Source: Muricea muricata (taxonomy: Eukaryota; Cnidaria; Anthozoa; Malacalcyonacea; Plexauridae). From it: a stretch of DNA of 64,000 bases. Shown here in pieces: positions 1 to 12,061 of the stretch (positions are counted from its first letter, which is position 1; each line of letters starts with the position of its first letter). The notes under the pieces are model-generated. The model was not told the DNA's origin and did no database searches. It saw only the letters and a program-made list of their open reading frames with translations. The stretch spans positions 6,728,001 to 6,792,000 of the forward strand of contig OY979722.1 of NCBI GenBank assembly GCA_963855995.1. Direction: 5' to 3'. Position numbers and translations under genes: made by a program.

Positions 1-133
1 CAGTATAAGATGCCTGACATTGTCCCACAAGCAACAAGAGATTTGTGGGGGATTGTACTTCAGATAGGCTCTGACTTGCAAGATCCACATTCCACAGAGT
101 GAACTTGGCTGCTTTAGATCAGTACAAACTTAC

Positions 134-3100
134 CTGCTTGATCTTAGTTAAGTTTTTTGCAATGCACTGGAATTTGTGAATTAGAAATTCTGCAGCTTTT
201 CCAGCCAAGAGAGTGTGATCTTTCTCACTGGATCCTCTTTGGTACTCTGGAGCAAAGTGGTGTTGAAATGAACTTTCATGGGTTGCATCACTGATTACTT
301 TTGCCCTCTGGGTTATAACGTTTGGTGGATCGGAGGGAGTGATATTACTACGCAACTTTGAGTGCCATATTTCTACTTTTTTCTCTGTAAAGACAGTAAG
401 CCAATTTTGCTTGGTGGAATAGTATTCTGGGAAAAATTCTTTTTGGTGTTGTGTGTCGCACAGCATTGAGAGTGTTGATTTATCATAATGTCGGCGTTGC
501 CAGCAGATGAACAAGATTAAAAATCTGTGCATGATTGTGACATAATTATTGAAATCACCACCTCGAAATACTACATTGTAATGATAAAACAGAAGGGGTA
601 AAATCTCATCTAACAGGTGTAACATCATGACAAATTCAACGTCTTTGCACAACTTAAATTTCTTCAACACTATTTCTCGGATTAGTAGCCATCCTAAGAA
701 GGCAGCAGTGGTGACAATTGAGGTTTGGAATGGCTTTGGGTTTGCTGGCAAATCTTTCCTGAAGAGATGCTTGTACAACTCCGTGAAAAAGAAATGAAAC
801 AGTAGGACAGCGTCCTCTGTGGCATTCAGTATGACATGAAATGCTCCTTGTTCTGGTATCATTGAATTCAATGGAGAGCTATCTTCAGACTGTGCAATTA
901 GCTTCTTGACAAAATACCAAGTTGGCCAGTCACCTGGTGAAGGCATAACAAACGTCTGTAGATATTGGGTCAATTTAGGGCAACACTTTAACTCTAAATC
1001 AATGACAGCTTTGTAGTCATCAGCAGATTTAAGATCTTGTTCTGATTCTGTTACAAGGACACAAGAGTTGAGTTGACTTAAGGACTGGTCATTTAATTCA
1101 TTATAGACCCTAAAACAAGATAACAAAACAAATTTTATTGCATACTGTATACACTGTGTATGCTTATGGAGTTGTTTGGTATTTCACTCTTCTTAAAAAT
1201 GCAATTTCTTGCATTAATTACAAAATTTTTATTAATTTTTACCTGAATTGACCTATTTGTTTGTTTATCATTTCAGTGTTTATATTGTGATGGGTTTGTG
1301 GTAGAGATTCCAGGTAAGTAATAGAGTGGTTTTTTAAGGCTTTTGTCATGATTTCCTGTGCTGTTTCAATTTTAATACCACCTTTGCAAATAAGATTATT
1401 GTCATCCTTGTGAACGCATACCACACTGTGCCTGTTGTCTTGACTTTCAGGGAGCGGAATAGCTGGTATATTTTGGATGTCTAGTAGGTTTGAAGCCATG
1501 TGTGATGCAGAACTTAATTTGAGACTAGTTGGAAGTTTGATAGTTTGGATGTTGTGAAAATCATCAATCAAGTTTACCATTAATTGTTTGTTCTACATAA
1601 TATAAAAATACCTGACTTAGTCAGAAAAGTCTGTTTTTTGGAAAAATATTCTCTAGCTTGGTTCACAACAATTTAATTGTGTATTTGCAAAAAAAGTTGA
1701 ATGTGCTGCACCTGCAATGCTTGTTGGACTTTCATTTGTAGGACAGTCTCATGATTTTCCTCAACTGTTTTTTTGTGTATGTCTGTTGCTCTTGGTGTTA
1801 AACTACATCCGAGCATTGTGCCGACTGTTTGACCTGACTTTGATAGGCTGTGACAGGATAAGAAAAGCCCTGCATCTTTTTGCATTGTGCTTGTCTTTTG
1901 AGATCTATAATAAACTACCCTGTATTAGTACACAGTGCAAAATGTAAGCATGTATGGTTGAAAGTTCTCATACTGGCAAACATTGACTGCTTGCTGTTAC
2001 TGTCAACCAGGATGCTGTACTGAATAATATAATATCAGATAGATTAACATTCCATTAGCAAACACCCCTTGCCTGAAATATGAAAGAATATGTAAGATTG
2101 CCACAGTTCTCTGAAGATTCTTCATATGTCGTTTTTCCGTTATAGGTCGTTTCTGGTTGTCTTCCATGCACCGAAGGATTTTATCAAAAAGAGTTGGGGC
2201 ATATCTGTCAGCAAACAATTTCATTGAAGAAGGATCGTACAGGCTGGAGTTACATTCAGTCCCATTGTGGTATCGGTACAATGCAATCTGAAATTTGGCA
2301 ATCAAGTCTGGAAAGCCACCGTCTGTGTAAAATTTAAAGGTAAAGTTTAATTAAATATTAAAGAACATCATTTCTTATGTGCAACAGAAGTTTCAAGTCT
2401 GTCTGGACCTTTCACTTTGTCCACTATTTTTTTCCATGTTTCTTCAGTTAATTTTACTTCATTCCATTCATTGACTAGAACTGGACCAACCAGAGTGCTT
2501 TTTTCAACCCATTTATTGCTGACATTGGGGGATGTATTTTCACTATCACAGTTGACTGAAAGCTATGAAGAATAACAATTTTCATAAATTGAAGCTGATG
2601 AGGTTAATTAAATGGATCTGTTTTGGCTATTAAAAGATGGAAATACAGTGTCTTATGGAAGAACAAATCTCATGTCTGTTATTACAAGCTTCTGTATGTA
2701 CATGAAATGCACTCCCCATAAAATAGTAAACTAAATTGAAATTTATCTACTGTTAATTATGATTATTTACCCTTGGCTTCTTTGATGGGCCAACGTATAG
2801 TGGATGAGATGCAAAGTTGTCATCAGCACGACTCATACAGTTCTTACATATCATTGTTCCTATTTTATAGCATTCTAGACTTTTCCCTACTTCATCAAAA
2901 ACATTATACAACCGTTTGGGACATTTCATCAAATATTTACTATGGTCTGATGTTGTGGGACAACAACAAAATTTCTCATTGCATTTATGGTTGATGTGAT
3001 GTGAACATGCATAGGAACTCAACATGGTTTGTTGTATTCCAGCTACCCGAAGTTGACCTTCTGTAAGTCGCTTGTATTCACTTGGGTTTTCATGACTGCA

Positions 3101-3159
3101 GTTTTTCCTTTCTGACCGACTCCTTGCAAAGATACAGTTTTTGTTCAGTGGCATATTAC
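134..3159 (-). CDS. Multi-exon DUF6589-like gene, 3' end outside window
   Basis: Exons read from splice sites: 3159-2771 (ATG at 3154; Cys/His-rich, probably zinc-binding), 2562 to about 2390, 2322 to about 2010, 1904-1712, 1592-1243, 1110-134. The joins 2771/2562, 1712/1592 and 1243/1110 keep frame (CAG|GTAAAA donor and TTTTAG acceptor at the last). The joins around exon 2322-2010 are not settled. The exon ending at 134 has the donor CAG|GTAAGT, so the gene continues left of the window. The segments around 2085 and 1850 and the MVNLIDDF motif near 1575 resemble the DUF6589 family found in many copies in cnidarians and sponges; its function is unknown. The large last exon is rich in aromatic residues. 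The family may derive from a transposon. Gene structure is well supported, the family less so. Confidence 0.65.
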
Positions 3160-3854
3160 CTATGATGAATTTTAATACATTTATCTCTAAACAGTATATG
3201 CTTCTATTGAAACTTAAAACTAAAAAGTAATTGGTGATGACTAATATCAAATCATGTTTTTAAAGCCATATTATGGTCTGACTTGTATATATCATAGAAT
3301 GTCTTCTTGTAAAACCTCACATTGAGAAGGGTTTTCCTTATTATATGTTCCCATTCGACTGAATATATTTCTTTAGTCATTATATAAACATATTCATTAC
3401 AGTTGTATTTTTGATATATGTGTTTTTATCCCTTAATAAATGATGTCCTAGAAAAAAACCTTTGACAATCATCATGTTCATACGATTTGTCTCCCGTATT
3501 TGGTCTTTTATTCTTTATAAAATGCTTTGATTAGCAAACTATCCAAGGGTTTGCCTTGTGTTTTGTTGCATAGCTTTTTTTGCGTAGCATGTATAATTTT
3601 TGCGTTGACTAGATTCAAAGATATTGACTTGGTCTACAATTTAATCATACACTAATGCAAAACTCTTTTATAGTTTGCAAAACTCTAGGGTTTTAAGTTC
3701 GGCTTTCGTCAATTTTTCACGAAATTTTCGCACGCTCCTCGTCTAAAACGGCAATTTTATAACTAAATTCTTTTCGTTTTGTTGTTGTAAGTGTTAGATA
3801 ACTTTTTATTAACACCCCGACTACCCGTGTAGTGTATTGTTTTTGTTTGTTTTA

Positions 3855-3950
3855 CTTACCTTTAATAATTAAAAGGCATGTTTTTGCTTAAAAAAGTAGG
3901 ATTTAAATTTGCCGCCATATTTTCTAGCTCTTGCACATGCGCAGACGTTT
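3855..3950 (-). promoter_or_regulatory. Promoter and untranslated first exon of the DUF6589-like gene
   Basis: Read on the minus strand, 3944-3931 gives GCGCATGTGC, an NRF1-like site, and 3920-3911 gives ATATGGCGGC, a YY1-like element often found at TATA-less start sites. About 55 bp downstream lies a strong donor, AAAG|GTAAGT, with the last exon base at 3860. The short ATG frame starting in the YY1-like site ends before this donor, so exon 1 looks non-coding or carries a short upstream frame. The first coding exon starts 0.7 kb further on, at 3159. Confidence 0.45.
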
Positions 3951-3960
3951 TTCCGCGGTG

Positions 3961-4418
3961 TTGTGTAATAGGGATTTGTATTACGAAATGTACTTTTTTA
4001 TCACAAAATCAACTATTTTTTGGAAATAAAAGATTGGAATATCAAAATACTACAACTATCTGCGGAGTCAAAGTAAGCCTAAATTATTATTGTGGCAAGG
4101 GTGGAAAGCAACGAATATTTAGGGAGCAATTTGATATTTTGTGTGAAGTATCTGAATGAAATGGTGACAGACGACCGCGTATAGTATGTTGTTTATCTTG
4201 ATTTTCGAGGTTTATTTCAAATCTTATCAGGACTTATCAGGAAAATAATGTCATTTATTTTATGTAATTAAAATATCACGATTATGAATTAAATAATCTT
4301 AAAGAACGCTCCTGAAGTATCTGATGCAGACATCTGACCAGCAGAATTTGAACTTGTGATCAACTAACAAGTCTACATGTCAATTGTACCTAATTCTCAC
4401 ACATGGTCAAACGTTTTA
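3961..4418. other. Intergenic, upstream of the DUF6589-like gene
   Basis: No convincing gene. A 93-codon plus-strand frame at 3878-4159 crosses the promoter and has no recognised domain; it is probably chance. Confidence 0.5.
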
Positions 4419-4753
4419 AAAATAATTTTAAATACACTACCCCTTTTGATGTTACTGTAAAGAGAATGTGAGTAAATAATTTATTTTACTGTAATAGCTA
4501 GATCATACTATTGGGCCACTGCATTTAATATCTGTATTCCCCAGGTTGAGGTGCTAGCATTTTCCACTCCCCTGAAGAAACCCAATTTTTATATACCGCT
4601 AAAGAATTCTGCTACTAAAATTTAATACCCCTAAAGACATAAAATTTCTCCTGAAAAGTCCAATGTCCTCAACCCGGGGGTGCGGATGTTAAATGCAATA
4701 GCCCAATTTTTGTGTCAGTAACATCAAAAGGGTAGTGTATTTAAAATTATTTT
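4419..4753. repeat. Nested foldback (palindromic) element
   Basis: Outer arms 4419-4456 and 4717-4753 are near-perfect inverted copies, containing TACACTACCCCTTTTGATG and its complement. A second, diverged inverted pair, about 4512-4560 and 4666-4710, lies inside. The layout is that of a non-autonomous foldback or MITE element without coding capacity. Confidence 0.8.
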
Positions 4754-6011
4754 CCAATAAATCAATATCTTAATAGACTAGTGCAATAGTCTATAATATA
4801 TGTAGTGTATAAAAGCATTTACCTTGTAAAATAAATATATGAGACCATTTGATCAATTAGAAATGGTGTATGGCTTATGACTGATTAAAAAATACATTAT
4901 GTAATTTTGGGATAGATACAATAGGAGTTAATTAATGTTGATCATTGTGTGGGGTCTAACCATGCACCCAGCATAAACAGTGGTGATCAGTTGGTGCAAG
5001 ACTTTGTTGGGCAAGGGGCAACATTTTTCCAGGGTCTCAATATTTTTCCAGGGTGACAATAACTTAAACACCTGAAAAATATAACAGGAACTTGGATTTT
5101 TGGGCTGACTCTTGTTTGGAAGAAATGCCACATGTCTGATGTCTATACTATAGATTGTCTGATACTACACAGGTCTACACTACACTACAAAACCTTTTAT
5201 TTCTATTTACCCTACTATCAAGGTTGCTTTTCAAAATATTTTGTCTACATTTCTCTCTGTGTTTAATGGTAAATGGCTGCAAATAGTTCAAAACAGCAAG
5301 GTATGTGGAAGCAGCACATTTTGCTCTGCTGTAAATTGTTCAAACAGCTAACAAAGTCATCCAGAGCTGAGTTTTTTCCGTTTTTTATCAGACAGGGACA
5401 GGTAGGTCAACAAGTCCAATTTAATGAGATGTCAGCTATTTACAAAACTTTACAATTCCTAATTATTTAGGTTAAAAGAGTGGGTTGTGCTATTTTACTC
5501 TTTGAAGTTTGCCAATCGCGATTTTCCCTCCTAGAAAAGAAAAGACAAATAGTACATAAAAGTTGCACATCTGTAATTTGATAATTTAAAAATGTTTAGT
5601 TCCTTTATATCTTTGCTTAAACCAGTTGGACATAATGATTGGACTCCAGTTCGTTTGAAATGCAAATACGTTTTTCATGAATCATGTATAAAATGCAAAA
5701 GTATTTATAGAATGAATTTTTGCCATAAATAAACTAGTAGTATCATACAAAGTAAACAACACGTATTAATACGCTTAAATTTCGCGTTTAGAGTGTCTTT
5801 AATATCTTTTAATCAACAGAAATGTATTCACTAGCCTTCAGTTTACAACCAGCGGCCGTAGTTTGAGATTCGAATCGTCCGTTCACGAAAAAACCCCGAT
5901 TTTTTCAGCCAAATAACCATTCTGTAATACAAATCTCTAACAAATTGACTGGCTTTTACTGGCTGCGAGTTATTAGAGCGGTCAATTTCCGGTCTGCGCG
6001 AAACGACATGC
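4754..6011. other. Intergenic
   Basis: AT-rich with only short frames (4928-5131 minus, 5273-5470 plus, 5843-6103 minus), none recognisable. Nothing else was seen except GC-richer sequence towards 6000, just upstream of the hAT copy. Confidence 0.5.
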
Positions 6012-6060
6012 GCGGCTTCAAAAACTTCAAAGGCTCCGACGCGAGTGGCTCTTCTATGTA
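6012..6060 (+). repeat. Copy of the first-exon-like segment at 45.37 kb
   Basis: About 30 bp, including CTTCAAAGGCTCCGACG, match 45361-45393, and the similarity fades over the next 25 bp. At 45.39 kb the motif is followed by the donor GTAAGT; here that position reads GCGAGT, so it cannot work as a donor. The segment lies just upstream of the hAT reading frame and may be the edge of that element. Confidence 0.5.
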
Positions 6061-6090
6061 TTCTTATTCTATGGTATCGTGATGAAGTAA

Positions 6091-8207
6091 ATGAAAAAAA
6101 CAACTAAAAATGCTGTCGAACTAAATCAATGCAATGAGACTACTTCCATTGCATCAGCTGGATCTAGTTTGTCTGCCGCGAAAACGCCAAGTGTTCAAAA
6201 CAATGATATGTTTTACAACGGGAAAAAAGTAAACCTGGACTGGTTGTTGCAAGCACATCATTTTTCACCTGTTTCGAAGGAGAAATATGGTGATCGGTCA
6301 AGGCCATCTGTCACTTGCTCAGTCTGTGCTGCACATGAAGACGAAATCAAGAGATTTTCCAGCAATGGCAAAGTTCCATTGGCAAAAGGTGTTCGAGCCG
6401 ATGGCAAAGAGCGTGTAATGAGAATAATTGATCACCTAGATTCTCAGATGCATAAAGAGGCTCTGCGACAGGATAAGCTTGAAAAAAGCTGGGCCAGTAT
6501 GTCTAATCATCATCCATGGGCACGGATTTTAAACAAAACAAATTGGGATACAAAGAGATTTCTTGTTTGCCTTGCTATAAATGTTTATAATGACTCTCTT
6601 GTGGAAACTCTAAGTGCAAGAAGCTGGCCTTCAAGGTCATTGTCTTCTGTGTATGCAAATAATATGTTGGAAAATTTGAAGAGAAATGCTGGGGCACAGC
6701 AGATACATCGTTTAATCCCTCCACTTCGATGTGTCATTACCGAAGCCCAATAATTTATGCTGAAATGTTGGAAGTTGCAGATATTCAGAGGAGAAATGTA
6801 TTTGATGTCTTTCAGTGGCGGATCCAGGGTAAGTCAAAATAAATTATAGCAGCTCAATTTTAAATTCAAAATAACTTTATAACAATGTCATAGGTTATGA
6901 ATTTCAAAAGAATAAAATCTAACCAATGAAGTTGCTTTGAAGGTATTTTAAAATGTAAATATATCCTAGAATGAGCTGTGGTAATTTATTTTGACTTACG
7001 CTAGATCCGCCACTGATGTCCTTCAGGACTGTCTCTGCTACTCTGTGCAAATTGATTGGAGCATGGATAAACAGCGGCAAGACTGCAAGTTTGTCACAGC
7101 AAGACATGTTCCAGAGAATGAAGTTAGTGTTAGAACAGTGTTTGTTGGAGTCATATGTAGTCAGAAATCTGGTGCTGAAGGTCTTTTGGATCCCTGTTCA
7201 TCAGCCTTGAAAACATTATGAAAAAGCAGGCAATCAGAAAGTGATGAAGATGTCATGGATAAAATAATTGGAATATCTACTGATGGCGAATCAAACTAGC
7301 AGTAAAGGTGGGTTGTGGGAGCTACTGATAGAGAAATTGCAAAGAAAGCTGATAACTATGTGGTGTGTCTGTCATCGGTCTGACTTATATGAGGCATATG
7401 AGGCTGTACATAACAGTGTTCCAGAACTCAAATATTGGATGGTTGATGTTAAGGCTGTTGCAAACTTCTTTCGAGCATCAGCAATCCGCACTAAGGAGCT
7501 CCATAAAGTAAGGTCCGATTGCTGGTGGAATGGAAGAGAAACACATGATAGAGGGTGTTGAAGATGATATCTCACGAAATTCAAGAAGTCACTTAGCTAT
7601 ACGATCTGAGATTCTACTTTCAGCAATCAATTTTTTAGGTTAAAGGCTTGAAATAAAGAATGATGGCACAATCGCTATTCTTACAAAGGTTCTGAAAGCC
7701 TCTTTATACAAAGAAATCATCGATGTTAGCAGGCAATTTGTTTGTGACATCTTTGGTGATCCCAAGTTAAGGGAGTTTACTTCTAACGTTTGCAAGTCAT
7801 TTGGAGAAATTGAGACAATCAAAAACATTGACTCTGATCAGTGTCATGATAGTGGTACTGCACTTTCCCTCAGATTGAGAAAGATGATTCAAGTTAGTCA
7901 AGGTCTTTTCAAAAAATTTCTTGCTTCATTTTTTGCAGTTACGCCACATAGTATGGGAACTGAACGCGTTGTTTCACATTACAACAGAGTTAAAACTGAG
8001 GATAGAACATCATTGAAGCTTGCAACTATGAATAACATTTTACACATCTCACTGAATGGGAAAGGCACTGTATTTTTTGACCCAAGAGAAGCGGTTGCTG
8101 AGTTCTTGAAAAGAAAAGAACGTCGACAATCCAAGCCTGACACTGAACTTTTTAAGTGTAGAGAGTATATGAAAAATATTTTTAGGGATTCATCTGGGTG
8201 TTTGTAA
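6091..8207 (+). pseudogene. Decayed hAT-type transposase (KIAA1586/ZNF862-like)
   Basis: An intact first frame (6091-6753) carries an N-terminal CSVC zinc-finger-like region and an SWPSRSLSS motif. After a MITE (6813-7015) the frame resumes with the first catalytic block (IDWSMDKQ, near 7050), then STDGES (near 7275), then a WCVCHRSDL motif (near 7365), and ends with a hAT C-terminal dimerisation region (7940-8110, GTERVVSHYNRVKT). At least three frameshifts or stops separate these blocks. The order of blocks and the CHRSDL motif fit hAT transposases of the type that gave rise to human KIAA1586. The copy cannot make an active enzyme. Terminal inverted repeats were not located. Confidence 0.75.
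6813..7015. mobile_element. 203-bp hAT MITE
   Basis: Terminal inverted repeats start CAGTGGCGGATCC and end with a near-complement finishing GATCCGCCACTG; the arms remain similar for about 34 bp. Flanks are ATGTCTTT (6805-6812) and ATGTCCTT (7016-7023), an 8-bp target duplication with one mismatch, as expected for hAT. It splits the transposase above, so it is the younger insertion. Confidence 0.9.
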
Positions 8208-9119
8208 AAAACTGTAGATAACTGTTAATCACCAGAACTGCATTAAGTTTTATTTCAAAATGCACTAAATGACATTGACTTCTTTTTGAAATTTGTCTGG
8301 GCGAAAACATAGCTCTGAATTCGACCCTTCTACCGGCCACATCGCTCGTGTCCCATAACACTCATCAGGGCCTTTTGCATATAATGGCCCTCTTGTGTGA
8401 ATTCCTTAAAATATGCCTTGCACCTAGGCTAATCCCTAACCCTAATCTCTACAACCCTAATTCTATCCCCACTCGCTAATCTCTAACCCTAACCCTTGTT
8501 TTCAAACGTTTTCATGAAATCAAGAATTCTGATTGGAGACCACCTAGACTACCGCGCTAATTCTTGTCAACCAATCAAATTACATCTTCTAAAAGGTGCG
8601 ACTCACCTGAATTTTTTTGCCAAAATAGAAGATCGGAAAACGGACTTAAGTTTTCCAATTTGATTCTGAAAAAGATTTTCGAGCAAATCACAATAATTAT
8701 AAAACTTATAAAAGTTTACCACTCAAATACTTACTAATCGTTCTGACAATGTAATATAATTTTTTTTTGGTTCGGAATGAAAAGTTTAGGCTTTAGATCA
8801 GAACTTTGACCACTTTTGTCGGATACCAAGCTTTAGAAATAGAAATAAAAACCTTAATGTAAAAAGTAATAGGGTTCGAGTGGATTTAAGGCAGCAGTGA
8901 ATCAGAGTATTTGTCAGGAATTGGGTAGTAGAGTTAAAATAGATAAAGTAAAAATTACACCATATTATCATGGAAAATTATTCTTACCCCATTACTACCC
9001 ATCAAACTTTCAAAATGGCGACGAGCGTAAGGAGTGGAAGAATTTAGGATGAAAACTGATTCGTACACATGAAACACTTTAGTTGATGGAAATGAAATAT
9101 GGTGGATATGGTATATATA
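8208..9119. other. Intergenic, with degenerate CCCTAA-like tract
   Basis: Bases 8427-8500 hold repeated CCCTAAC/CCCTAAT words, an imperfect interstitial telomere-like tract. Near 9014 AAAATGGCGAC is followed by AGC|GTAAGG, a possible but unproven first-exon start. No other gene seen. Confidence 0.4.
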
Positions 9120-9268
9120 AAAGGCTAATGTCCATAATTATCATATATCATATATAGTTTAATAAACTTAAAACTTGCAGCTACAATTACATGAGCTGAA
9201 TTATGTAAGGTGTATTAGCTATTTAACATACCAATTTTAACTATCATAATTTAAAGGCATTTTACTGA

Positions 9269-10882
9269 CTATTTATAATATCGATAAGAATTATGTACAA
9301 TAAAACTATTCTTGAATCTGTTCGTCATAAAATTAGGCACTTGGAATTTCCGCATGTTCCTAAGTGGAGGATCGCTACTGTTCTCGGGCGGTAATAAGGC
9401 TCTTAATTTATTCTGATCATTAGTAACAATGTCACTAAATATTTTCTCAGTAAGAGATTCTCTTCTGTCGTAAAGTGTCGGAATATTTAGTAGATCTAAA
9501 ATTTCTTGATAATGTAACGCGGGGAAAATAATCCGAAAAGCTCGTTTCTGAAGTTTCTCAATTTCATATGATAAGTATTGAGGCAGAGAATTGTGAAACA
9601 CCTGACACGCGTATTCAGTAACCGGGCAAATACAAGTTGTGTAAAATAGAACAAGTTCTTTAGATGGGACTTTAGCACATTTTAGTTGCCTCAGGAAGTA
9701 CAGGCGTGAAGAAACCTTTTTACAAATGTCCATGACATGCTGATTCCATTTGAGATCTTCGCTAATTGTAAGACCCAACAACTTTACGGATGGCACAACA
9801 TCAATGCTTTTATTGTTGATTAAAATGGGCTGGAACGATCTACAAGGTTTAGAAAAATCCACGCGAAACTCCTTACATTTCGACTCCTTTAACTGCAAAC
9901 CACCAGACTGCGATTTTGTCACAAAGTCATCCACATGATGTTGTAAAAGACTTGGGTCGTTCTTGGCCAGTGACTCAGACAGAGTGGTATCGTCTACGTA
10001 TTTCCACAGGGCATCAACGCCAGACACGATTAAATCGTTTATCATAATGATGAACAACCAGGGACCTAATTTAGTACCCTGCGGTACACCCGCAGGAACA
10101 GAGCCCCATTCGGTGGGATTCACCCTCTGTGTACGATCCGTGAAAAAATTCAAAATCCAACTGGCAATACTTTTGGGTAGGTTATACGTAAGCAATTTGT
10201 GAGATAGAATGCGATGGTCTATTAGATCGAACGCCTTACGAAAATCAAATAGGACCACTCTTGTAGTTGAACCATTTCCATCGGTGTCTTTCGTCCAAGT
10301 ATGAAGCATACTAATGAGCGCATGTGTGGTTGACGAATTTGGGATTGTGCCGAATTGTTTATCATCAATTTTTTCCATGACCGCTGGTCTCACGTAATTG
10401 TTTACTACGATTTCCTCCGCCAATTTAGATATGATAGGGGTAAGAGAGATAGGACGCAGATGATTGTTGATATCTTTAACTGGTTTCTGTTTCGGAATGG
10501 CCACCACGTCAGCCTTTTTCCAAGAGGTGGGGAGGCAACCTTCACGATACGAACAGTTGATAATGTCAGTTATTGGTCCAGCCAGCAAGTCTGCGTTCTC
10601 TTTCAAAAGCCAGGACGAAATACCGTCTGGACCTTGAGCCTTTTTAGGATTTAATTTAGAAAGTTTAAGATAAATAGGGTCTCTCGTAACCGAAATTGGA
10701 GTTTCTGTATTTCTGGCAATACTGTGAGAAAAGTTCGAGGGGAGAGGTACAAAATGCCGCATAGGTGATAAAAACGCTTTATTAATATCATTAGCTAGGC
10801 CCTTTGTCGATGTATCGGCAGGACTGGCATTAGGTTTCAACGACTTTAATATCTCGGTATTTGTTGCACTTCCTAGTTTCAT
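9269..10882 (-). CDS. LINE reverse transcriptase domain
   Basis: An uninterrupted 537-codon frame. Visible RT blocks: KAQGPDGISSWLL (about residues 81-93), LRPISLTPIISKLAEE (142-157), the DFRKAFD block with catalytic Asp at 213, GVPQGTKLGPWLF (265-277), and the catalytic YVDD box (295-298) in the YVDD rather than YADD form. The thumb region has KLLGLTISEDLKWN. It ends in the C-terminal tail typical of CR1/L2-group LINEs. The true protein starts upstream in the endonuclease frame: codons for WWSEVKKLSG precede the first ATG, so one indel near 10920 has split one ORF2. Confidence 0.85.
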   Translation of the reverse strand: MKLGSATNTEILKSLKPNASPADTSTKGLANDINKAFLSPMRHFVPLPSNFSHSIARNTETPISVTRDPIYLKLSKLNPKKAQGPDGISSWLLKENADLLAGPITDIINCSYREGCLPTSWKKADVVAIPKQKPVKDINNHLRPISLTPIISKLAEEIVVNNYVRPAVMEKIDDKQFGTIPNSSTTHALISMLHTWTKDTDGNGSTTRVVLFDFRKAFDLIDHRILSHKLLTYNLPKSIASWILNFFTDRTQRVNPTEWGSVPAGVPQGTKLGPWLFIIMINDLIVSGVDALWKYVDDTTLSESLAKNDPSLLQHHVDDFVTKSQSGGLQLKESKCKEFRVDFSKPCRSFQPILINNKSIDVVPSVKLLGLTISEDLKWNQHVMDICKKVSSRLYFLRQLKCAKVPSKELVLFYTTCICPVTEYACQVFHNSLPQYLSYEIEKLQKRAFRIIFPALHYQEILDLLNIPTLYDRRESLTEKIFSDIVTNDQNKLRALLPPENSSDPPLRNMRKFQVPNFMTNRFKNSFIVHNSYRYYK

Positions 10883-12036
10883 TCCACTAAGCTTTTTAAC
10901 CTCACTCCACCAAGTGGAAGGTTACATTGACGGAGATGAAGGACGCTGGCAAGGTAAAACTTTGATCGACAAGACTTCCGTTCCCGATTAACTTGGTTTC
11001 TGAGACGTTTGAATTCCATCATATTTCCCACCCTAAGCGCTGTTTGCCTATTTTTAATAAGATTACTTAATTTTGCTGTTAACCAGGGAGGATTGTTTGA
11101 ATGTACTGTTTTATGACGAAATGGGCAAATAAAATCCAATCCGATCTTAACAATAGATTCGAGAAGAGAAACTTTCTCTTCACATGATGGCATTTGATTT
11201 ATAAGACCCGGAACATCTACCAGTTCGAGATAACGACGAATTGCAAGGCGAGCTTGTGGACGTAAATCTTTTGTTTTCACTTTGACCTTTGACACTTCCG
11301 GGAGTTGGAAACGATCCTTAGCTTTAACTTCGATTGACATATGATCCGAGAGCCCAAAAGGTGAAATTCTGATGGGAGAGGCGTAAAAGGAACTAAGGTT
11401 GGTCAGAATTAGGTCAAGAGTATTACTACCCCGCGTTGTGAATTTAACAATCTGTTTAAGATTGTAACTTGAGCACAGACGTGTGATGTTCAATTTGTTG
11501 AAGTCTCCAAGGAGGATTAGGCCACTGTTGGGAAAGTGCGACTCAATGTAGGATAAACAATTCGATAAATAATCCAACATTGCTGCGTTATCCGATCTTG
11601 GAGGATGGTACACAACACCAACAACAAGATTACTAAATCCCCGGGGTAATCTCCTTAAGTGGAGATGAACCCATAATACTTCAAAGGAAGTATCTGCAAG
11701 CTCATTTATTGCCCTATAATATATAGAGTCTTTGATGTAAATACACACTCCCCCGTGTAATTTGTTTATCCTGTCCCTACGAACGATGTTGTAACCACCA
11801 AGAGCGGCAACATTATCGTGAATATGTGGCTGTAACCAGGTTTCAACGAAACTAATGAAATCATAGTGGGTACATTGAATGACCTCAACCACTTCATCAA
11901 TTTTTGGAACAAGCGACATCACGTTCGACAGCAGAAAGGAAGGGACGTATGCTAATTTAGTTTTAGATTCGTTGTTTGGTTTCCTGTTAAGGGGGATTTG
12001 AATTAAATTGTTACGGTTACGTGGTAAATTATTCAC
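10879..12036 (-). CDS. LINE APE-type endonuclease domain
   Basis: The frame carries the expected apurinic-endonuclease residues: Asn38 (LLSNVMSL), Glu65 (FVETWL), the GVVYHPPRS block (140-148), Asp178 and Asn180 (LLGDFN), Asp231 and His232 (LSDHMS). It runs into a basic linker before the frameshift that separates it from RT. All catalytic residues are present, so only the frameshift disables this ORF2. The frame is open a little upstream of the chosen start, which is not an ATG. Confidence 0.85.
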   Translation of the reverse strand: MNNLPRNRNNLIQIPLNRKPNNESKTKLAYVPSFLLSNVMSLVPKIDEVVEVIQCTHYDFISFVETWLQPHIHDNVAALGGYNIVRRDRINKLHGGVCIYIKDSIYYRAINELADTSFEVLWVHLHLRRLPRGFSNLVVGVVYHPPRSDNAAMLDYLSNCLSYIESHFPNSGLILLGDFNKLNITRLCSSYNLKQIVKFTTRGSNTLDLILTNLSSFYASPIRISPFGLSDHMSIEVKAKDRFQLPEVSKVKVKTKDLRPQARLAIRRYLELVDVPGLINQMPSCEEKVSLLESIVKIGLDFICPFRHKTVHSNNPPWLTAKLSNLIKNRQTALRVGNMMEFKRLRNQVNRERKSCRSKFYLASVLHLRQCNLPLGGVRLKSLVE

Positions 12037-12061
12037 TTTAAATTTACGACGACGACTAAGT

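Noticed and set aside
3878..4159. 93-codon plus-strand frame as a gene divergent from the DUF6589-like gene
   Set aside because: It overlaps the promoter and first exon of the minus-strand gene and has no domain or splice support.
8427..8500. Telomere or chromosome end
   Set aside because: The CCCTAA words are degenerate and short, and lie among ordinary interspersed repeats.
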